A stretch of 64,000 nucleotides of DNA. It comes from Pithys albifrons albifrons. Taxonomy: Eukaryota; Chordata; Aves; Passeriformes; Thamnophilidae. A program made the translations under genes and the position numbers. The stretch spans positions 110,037,727 to 110,101,726 of the forward strand of contig NC_092458.1 in assembly GCF_047495875.1 (NCBI RefSeq), read 5' to 3'. The notes under the pieces are model-generated. The model did not search any database, was not told the origin of the DNA, and was given only the letters and a program-made list of their open reading frames with translations. How positions within the stretch are numbered: position 1 is the first letter of the stretch; each line of letters begins with the position of its first letter. Below, in pieces: positions 63,301 through 64,000 of the stretch.

Positions 63301-64000
63301 ATAATCGTATGAATAGTATATAAAACTATTTATAAATAACTAAGTAGAACAGCTTGCAAAATTCTAATGTTGCTTACAGTGGCCAGTTAATAAGACATAT
63401 TTGAAACTGCATTTTTGGTCATTAAAAAACTTGTCATAGCATGGTTAAAGGTATGAGATTTCTAAATTCTTATGTTTAGCTACTTAATTCATCAAGAAAT
63501 GTTCATACCAACATATGCATTTTAAGATTTCTTTTTTTATAATAAAAACAATGCAGACAGAAAATTAAAAGATTTATCAAAGTTTGGGAAAGTTGCAGTA
63601 TTTGGGTTTCCTAGTGGTCTCCTACTGGATACTGGTCTGGAAGACATGTTCTGCAGCCTAAGACATGAAAGAATATGTTTTTTCCTCTTGTAGCTGCAGT
63701 TTGGTGTTGTCTTCCCTGGCTGGTACTTTTGGTACTAAAATGATGCTTCTGTTTGTCAACATATGTTCTCCATAGAGTGGAAGATTAATAATTTCTCTGA
63801 CCTCTCTAATGATGCAGATATTGTCAACTTTAATTGGAGCTTTATAACAAGTTCATTTCTGATGTCATCATGGAGAAGAACATAAACCCCAGGAATTTTC
63901 TTTCAGACCATGTGGTCACGTTCACACTCAAACACACCCTTTTATGACTCCATCATTCTTTCTAATATATGTAAGGAAGAAACATTCTGGGTAAGGCCTT
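60388..64000. other. Non-coding stretch, no gene seen
   Basis: Very AT-rich sequence immediately upstream (on the minus strand) of the candidate exon, and on to the window end. It contains an 8-bp-arm inverted repeat at 60963-60980 and an 11-bp perfect hairpin at 61787-61816. No open frame with splice support and no named repeat were found. It is consistent with intron sequence. Confidence 0.6.
61787..61816. repeat. Perfect 11-bp inverted repeat with 8-base loop
   Basis: The arm CAGTCACAAAG (61787-61797) pairs exactly with CTTTGTGACTG (61806-61816) around an 8-base loop. The stem does not extend further, so it is too short for a microRNA precursor. Its significance is unknown. Confidence 0.8.

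Noticed and set aside
1..64000. CRISPR arrays, tRNA or rRNA genes, bacterial operons
   Set aside because: No regularly spaced repeats, no cloverleaf-type conserved boxes and no coding density were seen. CR1 fragments and the LTR identify vertebrate nuclear DNA.

Overview
This window looks like ordinary vertebrate nuclear DNA, almost certainly from a bird. It is AT-rich and CpG-poor, has no operons or dense genes, and is nearly free of long repeats. The repeats I can name are decayed CR1 LINE fragments with the avian-type 3' end (a gene-poor stretch dotted with ...ATTCTATGAT-like termini) plus one retroviral-type LTR. The CR1 tails and low repeat load argue for a bird over a mammal or reptile. 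The species and chromosome cannot be read from the sequence.

Layout. 1-7 kb: non-coding, with one very old CR1 ORF2 remnant at 2.2 kb. About 6.9-7.9 kb: two repeat-free, motif-rich stretches that read like conserved regulatory DNA. 8-19 kb: non-coding, with small tandem duplications and a tetranucleotide run. 19.3-19.4 kb: a candidate internal exon on the minus strand with near-ideal splice sites. 19.9-20.2 kb: a spaced duplication and a perfect hairpin. 23.4-24.4 kb: two CR1 tails in opposite orientations. 25-34 kb: non-coding, with a possible regulatory stretch near 31.6 kb. 34.6-35.6 kb: a polypurine tract, a CR1 tail and a 120-base A/C tract. 38 kb and 42.7-43.2 kb: two GC-richer islands of unknown origin. 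47.47-48.19 kb: a complete solo LTR with TG...CA ends and a 5-base target duplication, carrying a 19-base C run. 50.0 and 54.1 kb: two more CR1 tails. 60.2-60.4 kb: a second candidate minus-strand exon. The rest is unremarkable intergenic or intronic sequence.

Interpretation. The simplest reading is that the window lies inside, or between exons of, one long minus-strand transcription unit, or in a gene desert with non-coding transcripts. The two exon candidates lie 40.7 kb apart, share a strand and both run phase 0 to phase 2. They cannot be joined directly in frame, so at least one more exon, or separate transcripts, would be needed. I do not recognise either translated segment and name no gene. 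Nearly all short open frames in the window are chance frames in non-coding DNA. I found no CRISPR array, tRNA, rRNA, complete protein gene or new system.
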